From Streptomyces sp. PTY087I2 (lineage in GTDB: Bacteria > Actinomycetota > Actinomycetes > Streptomycetales > Streptomycetaceae), in contig NZ_LZRD01000030.1 in NCBI RefSeq assembly GCF_001687325.1, positions 4,974-68,973 on the forward strand: a DNA stretch of 64,000 nt. The letters are read 5' to 3'. The notes below the pieces were generated by a model that searched no databases, was not told the DNA's origin, and worked only from the letters and a program-made list of their open reading frames with translations. Both the position numbers and the translations under genes were made by a program. Below are positions 7,453 to 15,848 of the stretch, in pieces. Each line of letters starts with the position of its first letter. Positions within the stretch are counted from its first letter, which is position 1.

Positions 7453-8370
7453 TCACGACTGCTTGTGCAGTCCGAGTTTCTCGTAGATTTCGAGCGTAGC
7501 CGTCGAGTTGTTGAGCGTGATGAAGTGCAGCCCGGGCACACCCTCGGACAGCAGCTTCGCGCAGAACTCCGTTGCGAACTCGATGCCAATGGAGCGTACA
7601 GCGGCGGGATCGTCCTTGGCGGCGAGGATGCGCTCTTTCAACGACGCGGGCACGGTCGCGTTGCTGAGCTGGGAGAACTTTTCCAATTGCTTCACGCTGG
7701 TGAGCGGCATGACCTCGGGGATCACCGGTGTTTCGCAACCCGCAGCGACGACGCGGTCACGCATACGGAGATAGTCCTCCGGGCGGAAGAACATCTGGGT
7801 GATCGCGTAATCCGCGCCCGCCCGGCACTTGTCGACGAAATGACCGATGTCCGTCTCCCAGTCGGTGGACCGGGGGTGCATTTCGGGAAATGCCGCGACG
7901 CCGACGCAGAAGTCGCCCGATTCCTTGATGAGGCGGACGAGGTCGGCGGCGTACTTCACGCCCTGCGGGTGCTCCACCCACGGGCCCATCGGGTCGCCCG
8001 GCGGGTCGCCGCGGACGGCGAGGATGTTCCTGATGCCCGCGTCGGCGTACTGGCCGACCATGTTGCGCAGTTCGGCGATCGAGTGGTTGACCGCGGTGAG
8101 GTGGGCGACGGGGGTCAGCGTGGAGTCCGCCGCGATCTCCTGGGTGGCCTTGACCGTCCCGGCGCGGGTGGAACCTCCGGCGCCGTACGTCACGGAGACG
8201 AAGCTCGGCCGGACCGCCTCCACCCGGCGCAGCGCGTTCCAGAGGTTGCGCTCACCCTTTTCCGTCTTGGGCGCCCAGAACTCGAAGGAGTACGACGTTT
8301 TACCGGTCGCCAGCAGGTCACGCACGGTACGCGCGTGATCCGTCCTGGTCGAAGGTGTTCCAAGGGCCAT
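7453..8370 (-). CDS. metF: methylenetetrahydrofolate reductase
   Basis: A 305-residue FAD-dependent 5,10-methylenetetrahydrofolate reductase, which makes 5-methyl-THF for methionine synthesis. The family signature is clear: SFEFWAPKTEKG near the N-terminus (SFEF..PK), FVSVTYGAGGSTR, HLTAVNHS, NILAVRGDPP, a DFCVGVAAFPEMHP strand, and AGADYAITQMFF containing the conserved QxFF. Length is normal for the family. There is no obvious Shine-Dalgarno before the start, and TTAACC lies 8 nt upstream, so a leaderless mRNA is possible. It is transcribed toward the Tyr-tail protein gene 49 nt downstream. Confidence 0.95.
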   Translation of the reverse strand: MALGTPSTRTDHARTVRDLLATGKTSYSFEFWAPKTEKGERNLWNALRRVEAVRPSFVSVTYGAGGSTRAGTVKATQEIAADSTLTPVAHLTAVNHSIAELRNMVGQYADAGIRNILAVRGDPPGDPMGPWVEHPQGVKYAADLVRLIKESGDFCVGVAAFPEMHPRSTDWETDIGHFVDKCRAGADYAITQMFFRPEDYLRMRDRVVAAGCETPVIPEVMPLTSVKQLEKFSQLSNATVPASLKERILAAKDDPAAVRSIGIEFATEFCAKLLSEGVPGLHFITLNNSTATLEIYEKLGLHKQS

Positions 8371-8518
8371 AAGGGGAGGTTAACCAGGGGGTGGACACTC
8401 ACCCAACCAGAGCGGGAGACTTTGTCTGATTTTGCCGGACTGTTGTCCACCCCTCGGACATTCCTCGGACTTTCCCCGGCGAGAGGCCCTGGATGTCCGC
8501 TGTCCGTACGCCGGGAGT

Positions 8519-9178
8519 TCAGACCGTGTGTTCCCGGACGCGGCGGGCCAGTTCGGCGGTGGCGGCCGCCGGGTCGTCGGCCTCGGTGATGGCCCGGACG
8601 ACGACGACGCGGCGGGCCCCGGCGTCCAGCACCTGGTCCAGATTGCCCGCGTCGATCCCGCCGATCGCGAACCAGGGGCGCCGGCTGCCGAGCGAGGCGG
8701 CGTAGCGCACGAGGCCGAGTCCCGGGGCGTGGCGGCCGGGCTTGGTGGGGGTGGGCCAGCAGGGGCCGGTGCAGAAGTAGTCGACGCCGTCCTGGGCGAC
8801 GGCGGCGTCGACCTCGGCCTCGGCGTGGGTGGAGCGGCCGATCAGCCGGCCGTCGCCGATGATCGCGCGGGCGGCGGGGACGGGCAGGTCGCCCTGGCCG
8901 AGGTGGAGGACGTCGGCGCCGATGGCGTGGGCGACGTCGGCGCGGTCGTTCACGGCGAGGAGCTTGCCGTGCCGGCGGCAGGCGTCGGCGAAGACCGCGA
9001 GGTGTTCCAGCTCCTCGGCGGCCTCCATGCCCTTGTCCCGGAGCTGGACGATGTCGACGCCGGAGGTGAGCACGGCGTCCAGGAAGGCGGGGAGGTCGCC
9101 CTGCCGCTTGCGGGCGTCCGTGCACAGGTAGAGCCGGGCGTCGGACAGCTGCTCGCGAGGTGCGGACGGCGTGGACAT
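8519..9178 (-). CDS. thiE: thiamine-phosphate synthase
   Basis: A 219-residue ThiE, which joins HMP-PP to thiazole phosphate to form thiamine phosphate. Diagnostic motifs of the TIM barrel are present: IVQLRDKGM for substrate phosphate binding, LLAVNDRADVA, GADVLHLGQGDLP, GRSTHAEAEVDAA, DYFCTGPCWPTPTKPG and AIGGI. It sits apart from thiO-thiS-thiG on the opposite strand, and no TPP riboswitch is seen before it. It precedes metF by about 150 nt in the same orientation. Confidence 0.95.
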   Translation of the reverse strand: MSTPSAPREQLSDARLYLCTDARKRQGDLPAFLDAVLTSGVDIVQLRDKGMEAAEELEHLAVFADACRRHGKLLAVNDRADVAHAIGADVLHLGQGDLPVPAARAIIGDGRLIGRSTHAEAEVDAAVAQDGVDYFCTGPCWPTPTKPGRHAPGLGLVRYAASLGSRRPWFAIGGIDAGNLDQVLDAGARRVVVVRAITEADDPAAATAELARRVREHTV

Positions 9179-9232
9179 CGTGGAACTCCCCCGTGGTCGT
9201 CACGGCGGAGTGGACTCCCCCGTGGTCGTGCC

Positions 9233-9265
9233 GGTGCACGGGCCGTGTCGGACGGCCCGTGCACC
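9233..9265. terminator. intrinsic terminator
   Basis: GGTGCACGGGCCGT, loop GTCGG, ACGGCCCGTGCACC: a perfect 14-bp stem just past the end of the Rv2175c-like gene and before thiE. A near-exact direct repeat CTCCCCCGTGGTCGT (9186 and 9215) lies beside it. Confidence 0.8.
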
Positions 9266-9282
9266 GCTTCCTGTCGTATGGG

Positions 9283-9648
9283 TCAGACGGCGAGCGCCTG
9301 GGCGCGGCGCTTCACCTCCGTCCCGCGATTCTCGCTCAGCGCCTGCGCGGGGGTGCCGGGCAGGGTCGGGTCGGGAGTGAAGAGCCACTCCAGCATCTCT
9401 TCCTCGGAGAAGCCGTCGTCCTTCAGGAGGGTCAGGGTGCCGGAGAGGCCCTTGACCACCTTGCTGCCGTCGATGAAGGCGGCGGGCACCTGGAGCGTCC
9501 GGTTCTCACCACGGCGTACGGCGATGAGCTGGCCCTCCTTGACCAGCTGGCGTACGCGCGTCACCTCGACATCGAGCATCTCGGCGATGTCGGGAAGGTG
9601 GAGCCAGGCAGGGACGAGAGCATCGGTCTTTGCGTCAATCTCGGTCAC
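9283..9648 (-). CDS. Rv2175c-family DNA-binding protein
   Basis: A 121-residue protein with a winged HTH: residues about 15-50 read WLHLPDIAEMLDVEVTRVRQ then LVKEGQLIAVRRGENR, followed by a C-terminal helical domain with LTLLKDDGFSEEEMLEWLF. This layout matches mycobacterial Rv2175c, a known substrate of the Ser/Thr kinase PknL. Here the PASTA kinase gene lies about 4.3 kb away with thiamine genes between; in M. tuberculosis the pair is adjacent. GTG 9648 is chosen because MTEID is the natural N-terminus; upstream in-frame sequence is Arg-rich shadow. Threonines near the N-terminus could be the phosphosites. Confidence 0.8.
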   Translation of the reverse strand: MTEIDAKTDALVPAWLHLPDIAEMLDVEVTRVRQLVKEGQLIAVRRGENRTLQVPAAFIDGSKVVKGLSGTLTLLKDDGFSEEEMLEWLFTPDPTLPGTPAQALSENRGTEVKRRAQALAV

Positions 9649-9719
9649 AGGGACAAGCCTGCCACCTGGGACTGACAGTCGGTAGCCGGGCCGACCGTAC
9701 GGGGGGTGTCGGGGGCGGG

Positions 9720-10955
9720 TCAGAGGGCGGCGGACTTCAGCGGTACGGCGGGGTCGGCGGCCTTCTCCGGGGCGAGGACGGCCCCCGACTCGATGAGCCT
9801 GCGGCCCTGGGCCAGATCGCGCGGGCGGCCCACGGCGAGCACGGCGACGAGCGCGCCCTCGCGCAGCCAGCACACCGACCAGGCCGCGTCCGCCGGGTCG
9901 CCGCGCCACAGCAGGGTGTCGGCGTCGGCGTGGTGGCCGGCGTACTGCACGAAGCGGCCGAACTGCTCGGACCAGAAGTACGGGACGGGGTCGTAGACCG
10001 GGAGCGGTTCGCCGCTCTCCGCCGCCAGGATCGCGGCGGCCGCGGTGCGCGGGCCCTGGAGGGCGTTGTCCCAGTGGTGGACCAGCAGGCGGGTCCCGTA
10101 GCGGGCGGAGGGGAAGGAGGCGCAGTCGCCGACCGCGTACACATCGGGCAGCGAGGTGCGCAGGGCGCTGTCGGCGGTGACCGAGCCGTCCGGGCCGAGC
10201 GCGATCCCGGAGCCCGCCAGCCAGCCGGTGGCGGGGCGCGCGCCGATGCCGACGACCACGGCCCCGGCGGGCAGGGTCCGGCCGTCCGCGAGGATCACGG
10301 CCCCCTCCTCGACGCGCTCGACCCGGGCCCCGGTGAGGAGTTCGGCGCCGCTCTCCGCGTACCAGGCGGCCATCGGGGCGGCCACCTCGGAAGGCAGGGT
10401 GCCCGCGAGGGGGCGGGCCGCGGCCTCGACGACGGTGACGGCACAACCCGCGGCGCGGGCGGCGGTGGCGAACTCCGCACCGATCCAGCCCGCCCCGACG
10501 ACGACCACGTCGTGCTGCCGGTCCAGGACGGGCCGCAGCCGGGCGGCGTCGTCGAGGGTGCGCAGCAGATGGACGCCGGGCACGCCCTCGGTGCCGGGGA
10601 GGGTGAGGGGCTCCGCGCCGGTCGCGAGGATGAGGGAGTCGTAGGGGACGGGGCCCTCGGCGGTGTCCAGCACATGGTCGGCGGCGCGCAGGGCGGTGAC
10701 GTCCAGGCCGAGGCGCAGGGTGATGTCCAGTGCCTCGAAGTCGACGTCGAAGGCGGAGTCCTCGGCCTTGCCCAGCAGCACGGCCTTGGACAGCGGCGGG
10801 CGGTCGTAGGGCTGGTGGGGCTCGGCGCCGATCAGGGTGACGGGACCGGTGAAACCCGCCTCGCGCAGGGCGACGGCGCTCTGCACGCCCGCCATGCCCG
10901 CGCCGACGACCACGACGTTCCGGGCGGGACTCTTCTCCGTCTGCTGCTCGCTCAC
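9720..10955 (-). CDS. FAD-dependent ferredoxin-reductase-like oxidoreductase
   Basis: A 411-residue pyridine nucleotide-disulfide oxidoreductase of the ferredoxin/rubredoxin reductase class. Two Rossmann motifs are clear: VVVVGAGMAGVQSAVALREA for FAD near the N-terminus and VVVVGAGWIGAEFATAAR for NAD(P)H near residue 150. PYDRPPLSK, the LILATGAEP motif and VYAVGDCAS (FAD) complete the pattern, and a reductase C-terminal domain (HHWDNALQG, then PYFWSEQFG) follows. There is no adjacent ferredoxin or P450 gene, so the electron acceptor is unknown. ATG 10955 starts the MSEQQTEKS leader before the fold. Confidence 0.9.
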   Translation of the reverse strand: MSEQQTEKSPARNVVVVGAGMAGVQSAVALREAGFTGPVTLIGAEPHQPYDRPPLSKAVLLGKAEDSAFDVDFEALDITLRLGLDVTALRAADHVLDTAEGPVPYDSLILATGAEPLTLPGTEGVPGVHLLRTLDDAARLRPVLDRQHDVVVVGAGWIGAEFATAARAAGCAVTVVEAAARPLAGTLPSEVAAPMAAWYAESGAELLTGARVERVEEGAVILADGRTLPAGAVVVGIGARPATGWLAGSGIALGPDGSVTADSALRTSLPDVYAVGDCASFPSARYGTRLLVHHWDNALQGPRTAAAAILAAESGEPLPVYDPVPYFWSEQFGRFVQYAGHHADADTLLWRGDPADAAWSVCWLREGALVAVLAVGRPRDLAQGRRLIESGAVLAPEKAADPAVPLKSAAL

Positions 10956-11035
10956 CCGCCCACCTTAATCATCTGATGAAACGTCAGGAAGACGGCCGCC
11001 AGGACACTGTCCGTCAACCGGCCGCCAGGAGACCG

Positions 11036-11377
11036 TCAGGAGGCCACTTCCTCCACCACGCTCGTCCCGCTGCCCTCCTGGGACTCCCACCGCCACCGCT
11101 CCTCCAACCGCACGCGGCCGTCCGGGAGATCGACGACGGTGGAGCGGCAGTGTCCGGAAGAGGTCGTTCCGTCCTGCTTGAGCTGGACGTAGCGGAAGTC
11201 CAGCGCGTCCCCGTCCCGGGTGCCGACGAGATGGCCGCGGACCACGTCACCGCCCGTGTACTCGGCCCAGATCCGGCCGTTCTCCTCGTGGTACGTGAAG
11301 CGGGTACGGGTGCCGACCTGGCCCGGGGCCTGGTCGGCGACGGGCGCGAGGACGAGTCCGTCGAGCGAACGGGCCAT
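11036..11377 (-). CDS. conserved hypothetical beta-rich protein
   Basis: A 113-residue protein with alternating beta-strand patterning: TRTRFTYHEENGRIWAEYTG, then GGDVVRGHLVG, DALDFRYVQL, GHCRSTV and a RLEERWRWES strand near the end. It belongs to a small family in actinobacteria that databases sometimes label n-acetylglutamate synthase, without a matching fold or evidence. I see no catalytic motif. It is divergent from the thiO operon, and its start faces the TPP riboswitch region. The first 45 residues of a longer reading frame are unlikely to be translated because they run back through that region. Confidence 0.7.
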   Translation of the reverse strand: MARSLDGLVLAPVADQAPGQVGTRTRFTYHEENGRIWAEYTGGDVVRGHLVGTRDGDALDFRYVQLKQDGTTSSGHCRSTVVDLPDGRVRLEERWRWESQEGSGTSVVEEVAS

Positions 11378-11435
11378 GGTGGCTGCTCCCCTACTGGGCG
11401 AAAGGCGGGTGGGTTTAGGGTGGCCAACGTAGAAC

Positions 11436-11528
11436 ACTCGCGGGAGCCCGGACGCACCGGGCTGAGAGGGAGGCTGGACGGCCTCCGACCGTACGAACCT
11501 GATCCGGGTCATGCCGGCGAAGGGAGGG
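11436..11528 (+). ncRNA. TPP (THI-box) riboswitch
   Basis: The aptamer core is readable directly: CGGGAGCCC, then GGGCTGAGAGGGAGGCT with the conserved CTGAGA pyrimidine-sensing element, and GACCGTACGAACCTGATCCG followed by GGGTCATGCCGGCGAAGGGA with the conserved ACCTGATC..GGxxAxxxCCxGCG element. The 3' part of the aptamer includes GAAGGGAGGGG, which is also the ribosome-binding region for thiO 10 nt downstream. Thiamine pyrophosphate binding should therefore block translation directly. The regulated operon is thiO-thiS-thiG. Confidence 0.95.
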
Positions 11529-11539
11529 GTTGGACACCC

Positions 11540-12748
11540 ATGTGCGCCTCGGGGAACACCTCAGGAGCCGCAAGGAGGACCGCCGGATCCGACGTCCTCG
11601 TCATCGGGGGCGGCATCATCGGCCTGGTCACCGCGTGGCGGGCCGCGCAGCGCGGGCTGACCGTCACCGTGGCCGATCCCGCACCGGGCGGCGGAGCCGC
11701 ACAGGTCGCGGCGGGCATGCTGGCCGCCGTCACCGAACTGCACTACGGCGAGCAGATGCTGCTCGGGCTCAACCTCGCCTCCGCCGCCCGTTATCCGGCG
11801 TTCGTCGAGGAGCTGGAGGAGGCGAGCGGCCGGGACACCGGCTTCCGGACCTGCGGGACGCTCGCCGTCGCACTGGACTCCGACGACCGGGCGCATCTGC
11901 GTGAACTGCACGCCCTCCAGGAGCGTTCGGGCCTGGAGTCGGTCTGGCTGAGCGGCCGTGAGTGCCGGCGGCTGGAACCGATGCTGGCCCCGGGTGTCCG
12001 GGGCGGCCTGCGGGTCGACGGCGACCACCAGGTGGATCCGCGCCGCCTCGCCTCGGCGCTGCTGACCGCGTGCGAGCGGGCCGGGGTCGCGTTCCGCCGG
12101 ACGACCGCCGAGCGGCTCACCGTCGACGGGGGCCGGGCGGCCGGGGCGCTGCTCGGCGACGGCACGGAGTTCGCGGCCGATCAGGTCGTGCTCGCCGCGG
12201 GCAGCCTCAGCGGCCGGCTCGCGGGGCTCCCGCCGGAGCTCGTGCCGCCGGTCCGCCCGGTCAAGGGCCAGGTCCTCCGGCTCACCGTGCCCCCGGCGTA
12301 CGCCCCCTTCCTCAGCCGCACCGTGCGTGCCGTGGTCCGGGGCGGCCACCTCTACCTCGTACCGCGCGAGAACGGCGAGCTGGTCGTCGGCGCGACCAGC
12401 GAGGAGATGGGCTGGGACACCACGGTCACCGCCGGCGGGGTGTACGAGCTGCTGCGCGACGCCCACGAGCTGGTGCCGGGCATCACCGAGCTGCCGCTGA
12501 CCGAGACCCGGGCGGGGCTGCGTCCCGCGTCGCCCGACAACGCCCCGCTGCTCGGCCCGACCGCCCTGCCCGGTCTCCTCCTCGCCACCGGTCACCACCG
12601 CAACGGCGTTCTGCTGACGCCCGTCACCGGGGACGCGCTGGCCGAGGCCCTGACCTCCGGCGAGCTGCCCGAGGCGGCCCGCCCGTTCGCGCCGGGCCGG
12701 TTCACGTCCGCCGTCGCCACCCCCGTACTCCAGGAGCAGTCCGTATGA
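11540..12748 (+). CDS. thiO: glycine oxidase ThiO
   Basis: A 402-residue FAD-dependent D-amino-acid oxidase family enzyme that oxidises glycine to iminoacetate for thiazole synthesis. The dinucleotide-binding fold VLVIGGGIIGLVTAWRAA is at about 16-33, followed by GGGAAQVAAGMLAA. DGDHQVDPRRLASAL, QVVLAAGSLSG, VRPVKGQVLRL and the C-terminal ATGHHRNGVLLTPVTGD are characteristic of ThiO. ATG 11540 is set by GGAGGGG overlapping the riboswitch. The stop overlaps the thiS start by 4 nt (ATGA), so the two are coupled. The first codons are Ser/Arg-rich and probably disordered. Confidence 0.95.
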   Translation: MCASGNTSGAARRTAGSDVLVIGGGIIGLVTAWRAAQRGLTVTVADPAPGGGAAQVAAGMLAAVTELHYGEQMLLGLNLASAARYPAFVEELEEASGRDTGFRTCGTLAVALDSDDRAHLRELHALQERSGLESVWLSGRECRRLEPMLAPGVRGGLRVDGDHQVDPRRLASALLTACERAGVAFRRTTAERLTVDGGRAAGALLGDGTEFAADQVVLAAGSLSGRLAGLPPELVPPVRPVKGQVLRLTVPPAYAPFLSRTVRAVVRGGHLYLVPRENGELVVGATSEEMGWDTTVTAGGVYELLRDAHELVPGITELPLTETRAGLRPASPDNAPLLGPTALPGLLLATGHHRNGVLLTPVTGDALAEALTSGELPEAARPFAPGRFTSAVATPVLQEQSV

Positions 12749-12957
12749 GCCCACAGGTATCCGTCTCGGTCAACGGGGAGCCGCGCACGCTCGACGCGGG
12801 CACCGCGCTGGACCGGCTCGTCGCCACCCTGACCGCCGCGCCCTCCGGGGTCGCCGCCGCCGTCAACGAGAGCGTCGTCCCGCGCGGCCAGTGGGCCGCC
12901 ACGACGCTCGGCGAGGGCGACCGCATCGAGGTCCTGACGGCCGTACAGGGAGGCTGA
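12745..12957 (+). CDS. thiS: sulfur carrier protein ThiS
   Basis: A 70-residue ubiquitin-like sulfur carrier that ends in GG, the C-terminus converted to thiocarboxylate for thiazole formation. It starts VSVSVNGEPRTLDAGTALDR, typical of ThiS/MoaD-like folds, and includes GVAAAVNESVVPR. The start overlaps the thiO stop and the end lies 2 nt before thiG, forming a coupled operon. Its adenylation partner (ThiF-type) and ThiH are not in the window. Confidence 0.95.
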   Translation: MSPQVSVSVNGEPRTLDAGTALDRLVATLTAAPSGVAAAVNESVVPRGQWAATTLGEGDRIEVLTAVQGG

Positions 12958-12959
12958 CC

Positions 12960-13754
12960 ATGTCGGACGACGTCTTCACGCTGGGCCCCGCCACGTTCGG
13001 ATCCCGGCTGATCATGGGCACCGGCGGGGCGCCGAGCCTGGAGGTGCTGGAGCGGTCGCTGATCGCGTCGGGCACCGAGCTGACCACGGTCGCGATGCGC
13101 CGGCTCGACCCGACCGTGCAGGGTTCGGTGCTCTCGGTGCTGGAGCGGCTCTCCATCCAGGTCCTGCCGAACACCGCGGGCTGCTTCACCGCGGGCGAGG
13201 CCGTGCTGACCGCCCGGCTGGCCCGGGAGGCGCTGGGCACGGACTGGGTGAAGCTGGAGGTGGTGGCCGACGAGCGGACCCTGCTGCCGGACCCGATCGA
13301 GCTGCTGGACGCGGCGGAGATCCTGGTCGACGACGGGTTCGTGGTGCTGCCGTACACCAACGACGACCCGGTGCTCGCCCGGAAGCTGGAGGACGTGGGG
13401 TGCGCGGCGATCATGCCGCTCGGCTCCCCCATCGGCTCCGGGCTCGGCATCCGCAACCCGCACAACTTCGAGCTGATCGTGGAGCGGGCGGGGGTGCCGG
13501 TGATCCTCGACGCGGGGGCCGGGACGGCCTCGGACGCGGCGCAGGCGATGGAGCTGGGGTGCGCCGCCGTGATGCTCGCCTCGGCGGTGACGCGGGCCCA
13601 GGAGCCGGAGCTGATGGCGGGGGCGATGCGTCATGCGGTGGAGGGCGGGCGGCTCGCGTACCGGGCGGGCCGGATTCCGCGCCGGCACTTCGCGGAGGCT
13701 TCGTCGCCGGTGGGTGGGCGGGCGGTGCTGGATCCGGAGCGGCCGGCGTTCTGA
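12960..13754 (+). CDS. thiG: thiazole synthase ThiG
   Basis: A 264-residue TIM-barrel thiazole synthase that condenses deoxyxylulose 5-phosphate, iminoacetate and ThiS thiocarboxylate. Conserved pieces: SRLIMGTGGAPSLEVL, TTVAMRR, QVLPNTAGCFTAGEAVLTAR, WVKLEVVADE with the Schiff-base Lys, VLPYTNDDPVLARKLEDVGC, MPLGSPIGSGLGI and PVILDAGAGTASDAAQAMEL. Length is normal. It is the last gene of the TPP-controlled operon and is followed by a Streptomyces-type intergenic repeat. Confidence 0.97.
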   Translation: MSDDVFTLGPATFGSRLIMGTGGAPSLEVLERSLIASGTELTTVAMRRLDPTVQGSVLSVLERLSIQVLPNTAGCFTAGEAVLTARLAREALGTDWVKLEVVADERTLLPDPIELLDAAEILVDDGFVVLPYTNDDPVLARKLEDVGCAAIMPLGSPIGSGLGIRNPHNFELIVERAGVPVILDAGAGTASDAAQAMELGCAAVMLASAVTRAQEPELMAGAMRHAVEGGRLAYRAGRIPRRHFAEASSPVGGRAVLDPERPAF

Positions 13755-13767
13755 GCCGCCGTACGTG

Positions 13768-13817
13768 ATCGGGGGCGCTGCCCCCGGGCCCCCGCTCCTC
13801 AATCGCCGGAGGGGCTG
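13768..13817. repeat. Streptomyces intergenic GC-rich repeat
   Basis: ATCGGGGGCGCTGCCCCCGG, then GCCCCCGCTCCTCAATCGCC and GGAGGGGCTGA. This is the recurring Streptomyces spacer built around GCTCCTCAATCGCCGGAGGGGCT, with its own hairpin CTCC..GGAG and a GGGGGC/GCCCCC stem. It follows thiG and could act as its terminator. Confidence 0.65.
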
Positions 13818-13907
13818 AAAACCTCCTTGTCACAGGTCGGTAAGGGAACGGCCCCGGGAATGCCCCGGCCCGTCCGGGGTGTCGGTGGCGGCTCGTAGAC
13901 TCTCGGG

Positions 13908-15842
13908 GTGGACACGACCCTCCAGGACCCGCTCGTCGGGCAGCTGCTCGACGGCCGCTATCGGATTGAGGCGCGCATCGCCGTCGGCGGGATGGCCACG
14001 GTCTACCGGGCCGTGGACACCCGCCTGGACCGGGTGCTCGCCCTCAAGGTGATGCACCCCGCGCTCGCCACCGACGTCTCGTTCGTCGAGCGCTTCATCC
14101 GGGAGGCCAAGTCGGTGGCCCGCCTGGCGCACCCCAACGTCGTCGCGGTCTTCGACCAGGGCGCCGAGGGCGCGTACGTCTATCTCGCGATGGAGTATGT
14201 GGCGGGCTGCACCCTGCGTGACGTGCTGCGCGAGCGCGGGGCCCTCCAGCCCCGGGCCGCGCTGGACATCCTGGAGCCGGTCCTCGCCGCGCTCGGCGCC
14301 GCGCACCGGGCCGGGTTCGTGCACCGCGACATGAAGCCGGAGAACGTCCTGATAGGGGACGACGGCCGGGTGAAGGTCGCCGACTTCGGCCTGGTCAGGG
14401 CGGTCGGCACGGCCACCGACACCACCGGCTCGCTGCTGGGCACGGTGTCGTATCTGGCCCCCGAGCAGATCGAGCACGGCACCGCCGACACCCGCAGCGA
14501 TGTGTACGCCTGCGGGGTCGTGCTGTACGAGATGCTCACCGGCGCCAAGCCGCACACCGGCGAGAACGCCGCCCAGGTCATCTACCAGCACCTCAACGCC
14601 GACGTCCCGGCCCCGTCCGCCGTGGTGCCGGGGCTGCCGGTCGCGCTGGACTCCCTGGTGGCGAGCGCGACCGCCCGCAACCCCGAGGTGCGCCCGCACG
14701 ACGCGGTGCTGCTGCTGGCCGAGACCCGTGAGGCCCGCGCCGGGCTGACCGACGCCGAGCTGGACGCCGTACCGCCGCAGGCGCTGTCGGACTCCCACGA
14801 CGGCGCGGACGACCGTACGAGCGTGATCCCCCGGGCCCTTCCGGAGGACGGCGACGGGGCCGGGGTGAACCGCACCAGCCGCCTGGCGATGCCGCCGACG
14901 GGACCCGACACCGCGCCCCGGCGCCCGGCCGGCCGACGCGGCCCGTTCGGCGGACCGCACCGCAGGCTGATCATCGTGCTCACCGCCGTCCTGCTGACCC
15001 TGGGGATCGGCACGGGCGTCTGGTACATCAACTCCGGCCAGTTCACCCAGGTCCCCTCGCTGCTCGGGCAGACCCAGCAGACCGCCGAGAAGCGGCTCGC
15101 GGACGCCGGGCTCGGGCTGAAGGGCGTGGACCGGGTCTTCAGCGACACGGTCGAGCGGGGCGAGGTCGTCAGCAGCAAGCCCGCCTCCGGCGACCGGATC
15201 CGGGGCAACGGCTCGGTGCAGCTCGTCGTCTCGCGGGGCCCGGAGATCGTGCGGGTGCCCGATGTGGCGGGCTCCTCCCTCGCGGACGCCCGGCGCTCCC
15301 TGAAGAAGGTGGGCCTGGTCCCGGGCATGGTGACCAGGGAGTTCAGCGAGGACGTGGCCCGGGGCGAGGTGATCCGCACGGATCCCCGCGCCGGCGCCGA
15401 CCGCAATCCGGACACGGCCGTGGCGCTCGTCGTCAGCAAGGGCGCCCCGATCGACGTCCCGGACGTCACCGGGCTCTCCGCCGAGGACGCCACCGCCGAG
15501 CTGGCGGCCGAGGGGCTGAAGGCCGAGGTGCTGCCCGGCCGGATCCACTCCCCCGAGGCCGAGGGCGATGTGGCCGAGCAGTCCCCCGGCGGGGGCACCG
15601 AGGCCGCCGAGGGCGACACGGTCCAGCTGACCGTCTCCAAGGGCCCCCGCATGCTGGACGTCCCCGACGTCACCGGCCGGGACGTCGACGAGGCGCGGAG
15701 CACCCTGGAGGAGGCGGGCTTCGAGGTGAAGGTCGACCGGCCGTTCCTCTCCTTCAGCGACAAGATCGCGAGCCAGTCCGTGGACGGCGGCGAACAGGCC
15801 CCCGAGGGCTCCACGATCACCATCAGGACCAGGGGGTTGTAG
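13908..15842 (+). CDS. PASTA-domain Ser/Thr protein kinase (PknB/PknL type)
   Basis: A 644-residue membrane kinase. The N-terminal kinase domain (about 17-275) has the glycine loop IAVGGMATVY, catalytic Lys in VLALKVMHP, HRDMKPENVL, DFGLVRA and the GTVSYLAPEQ activation segment. A Pro/Arg linker is followed by one membrane helix (about 350-370) and four extracellular PASTA repeats, recognisable by VPDVxGxxxxxAxxxL, which bind peptidoglycan fragments or lipid II. The GTG start is chosen because the family begins just before LLDGRYRIEARIA. Wall-active genes elsewhere in the window and the Rv2175c-like protein are plausible targets. The endonuclease IV gene begins 6 nt downstream. Confidence 0.95.
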   Translation: MDTTLQDPLVGQLLDGRYRIEARIAVGGMATVYRAVDTRLDRVLALKVMHPALATDVSFVERFIREAKSVARLAHPNVVAVFDQGAEGAYVYLAMEYVAGCTLRDVLRERGALQPRAALDILEPVLAALGAAHRAGFVHRDMKPENVLIGDDGRVKVADFGLVRAVGTATDTTGSLLGTVSYLAPEQIEHGTADTRSDVYACGVVLYEMLTGAKPHTGENAAQVIYQHLNADVPAPSAVVPGLPVALDSLVASATARNPEVRPHDAVLLLAETREARAGLTDAELDAVPPQALSDSHDGADDRTSVIPRALPEDGDGAGVNRTSRLAMPPTGPDTAPRRPAGRRGPFGGPHRRLIIVLTAVLLTLGIGTGVWYINSGQFTQVPSLLGQTQQTAEKRLADAGLGLKGVDRVFSDTVERGEVVSSKPASGDRIRGNGSVQLVVSRGPEIVRVPDVAGSSLADARRSLKKVGLVPGMVTREFSEDVARGEVIRTDPRAGADRNPDTAVALVVSKGAPIDVPDVTGLSAEDATAELAAEGLKAEVLPGRIHSPEAEGDVAEQSPGGGTEAAEGDTVQLTVSKGPRMLDVPDVTGRDVDEARSTLEEAGFEVKVDRPFLSFSDKIASQSVDGGEQAPEGSTITIRTRGL

Positions 15843-15848
15843 AACAGC

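Noticed and set aside
8371..8518. SAM- or SAH-type riboswitch before metF
   Set aside because: The leader shows repeated GTCCGAGG boxes but none of the conserved aptamer cores.
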